Shown: piece after piece, positions 63,664-64,000 of the stretch
Layout: every line of letters begins with the position of its first letter
Numbering within the stretch: the stretch's first letter is position 1
NCBI GenBank assembly: GCA_963807355.1
Contig: CAWEBX010000017.1
Coordinates: 1-64,000 of the forward strand
Length of the DNA stretch: 64,000 nt
Reading direction: 5' to 3'
Origin: Nitrobacter sp963807355
Lineage (GTDB): Bacteria; Pseudomonadota; Alphaproteobacteria; Rhizobiales; Xanthobacteraceae
The notes under the pieces: model-generated
Database searches by the model: none
The model's input: the letters and a program-made list of their open reading frames with translations, nothing else
Told to the model about the DNA's origin: nothing
Position numbers and translations under genes: made by a program

Positions 63664-64000
63664 ATGCGTATCGACGCGATCTCAACCGGACCCAATCCGC
63701 CGCATGAGGTAAATGTCATCATTGAGGTGCCCGTCGGCGGTGAGCCGATCAAGTACGAGCTGGACAAGGATGCCGGCACGCTGGTGGTCGACCGGTTTCT
63801 CTATACCGCGATGCGCTATCCCGGTAACTACGGCTTCATCCCGCACACGCTTTCGCAAGACGGCGACCCCTGCGACGTCCTCGTCGCCAACACACGCGCC
63901 ATCGTGCCGGGCGCCGTGATGTGCGTGCGGCCCGTCGGCGTGCTCTTGATGGAGGACGAGGCCGGAGGCGACGAGAAAATCATCGCCGTCCCGACGTCGA
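63664..64000 (+). CDS. ppa: Inorganic pyrophosphatase, cut by the window end
   Basis: Family I soluble pyrophosphatase hydrolyses PPi and drives biosynthesis. From ATG 63664 (MRIDAISTGPNPPHEVNVII) 112 codons are visible. Signature pieces are EVPVGGEPIKYELDKDAGTL (Glu and Lys of the active site), FLYTAMRYPGNYGFIPHTLS and GDPCDVLV, the DGDPCDVLV motif whose aspartates bind Mg2+. The product continues past the window end, and the family is about 175 residues long. AGGAGC-like GAGCCCC lies before the start. Confidence 0.95.
   Translation, partial: MRIDAISTGPNPPHEVNVIIEVPVGGEPIKYELDKDAGTLVVDRFLYTAMRYPGNYGFIPHTLSQDGDPCDVLVANTRAIVPGAVMCVRPVGVLLMEDEAGGDEKIIAVPTS

Overview
The window looks like a chromosome segment of an alphaproteobacterium of the order Hyphomicrobiales (Rhizobiales), most likely the Bradyrhizobium / Rhodopseudomonas / Nitrobacter group. 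The evidence is the CtrA-GcrA-ChpT cell-cycle set, an EipA-like DUF1134 protein, a hybrid CheA with a C-terminal receiver domain, the argD-argF and phoR-pstSCAB-phoU-phoB orders, high GC, and intergenic repeats I associate with that group. No species can be assigned from the sequence alone.

Layout. 1-6 kb is a surface-polysaccharide locus: a heavily frameshifted GT2 glycosyltransferase, broken rmlD and rmlC, and intact rmlA and rmlB. 6-11 kb is an accessory stretch with a truncated galE, an orphan ParA-type ATPase preceded by palindromes and a 16-bp tandem duplication, an IS3-type OrfA-like protein, an XRE regulator and decayed fragments; it ends at the 3' end of a tRNA with a CAT anticodon, probably tRNA-Ile2. 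11-17.5 kb holds flhA (one frameshift), fliJ, fliI and ctrA. 17.6-19.7 kb holds a DUF350 / YgiB-like / YgiC-like cluster, mostly frameshifted. 19.7-26.3 kb is a chemotaxis operon plus chpT; cheA and cheB carry several frameshifts each while cheR, cheY and cheW are open. 26.4-30 kb has cysQ, a frameshifted YHS gene, eipA and a frameshifted coiled-coil gene.

30-64 kb is almost free of damage: argD-argF, gcrA, the complete phosphate regulon, an LPG-synthase-like membrane protein, a BON-OmpA protein, a polysaccharide deacetylase, a GGDEF-EAL protein with a ruined GGDEF motif, a small trypsin-like protease, rpmF, mtgA, ispA, a frameshifted DUF1345 gene, a CPA1 antiporter, ispG, a Zur-type regulator, an alpha/beta hydrolase, a methyltransferase, mutS, a flavin amine oxidase, an acetyltransferase and the start of ppa.

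How the genes fit together. CtrA, ChpT and GcrA form the cell-cycle control core. GANTC sites cluster ahead of ctrA and gcrA, and CtrA-like boxes lie ahead of flhA and of the acetyltransferase-ppa pair. The pho genes form one minus-strand block with a Pho box ahead of pstS and a strong terminator between pstS and pstC. Decay is concentrated in surface glycan, motility and chemotaxis genes, which suggests loss of swimming and of an O-antigen-like glycan. Unpolished sequence is the main alternative, although long neighbouring genes without any frameshift argue against it. I found no convincing new multi-gene system; the ParA region and the regulatory sites are the best leads.
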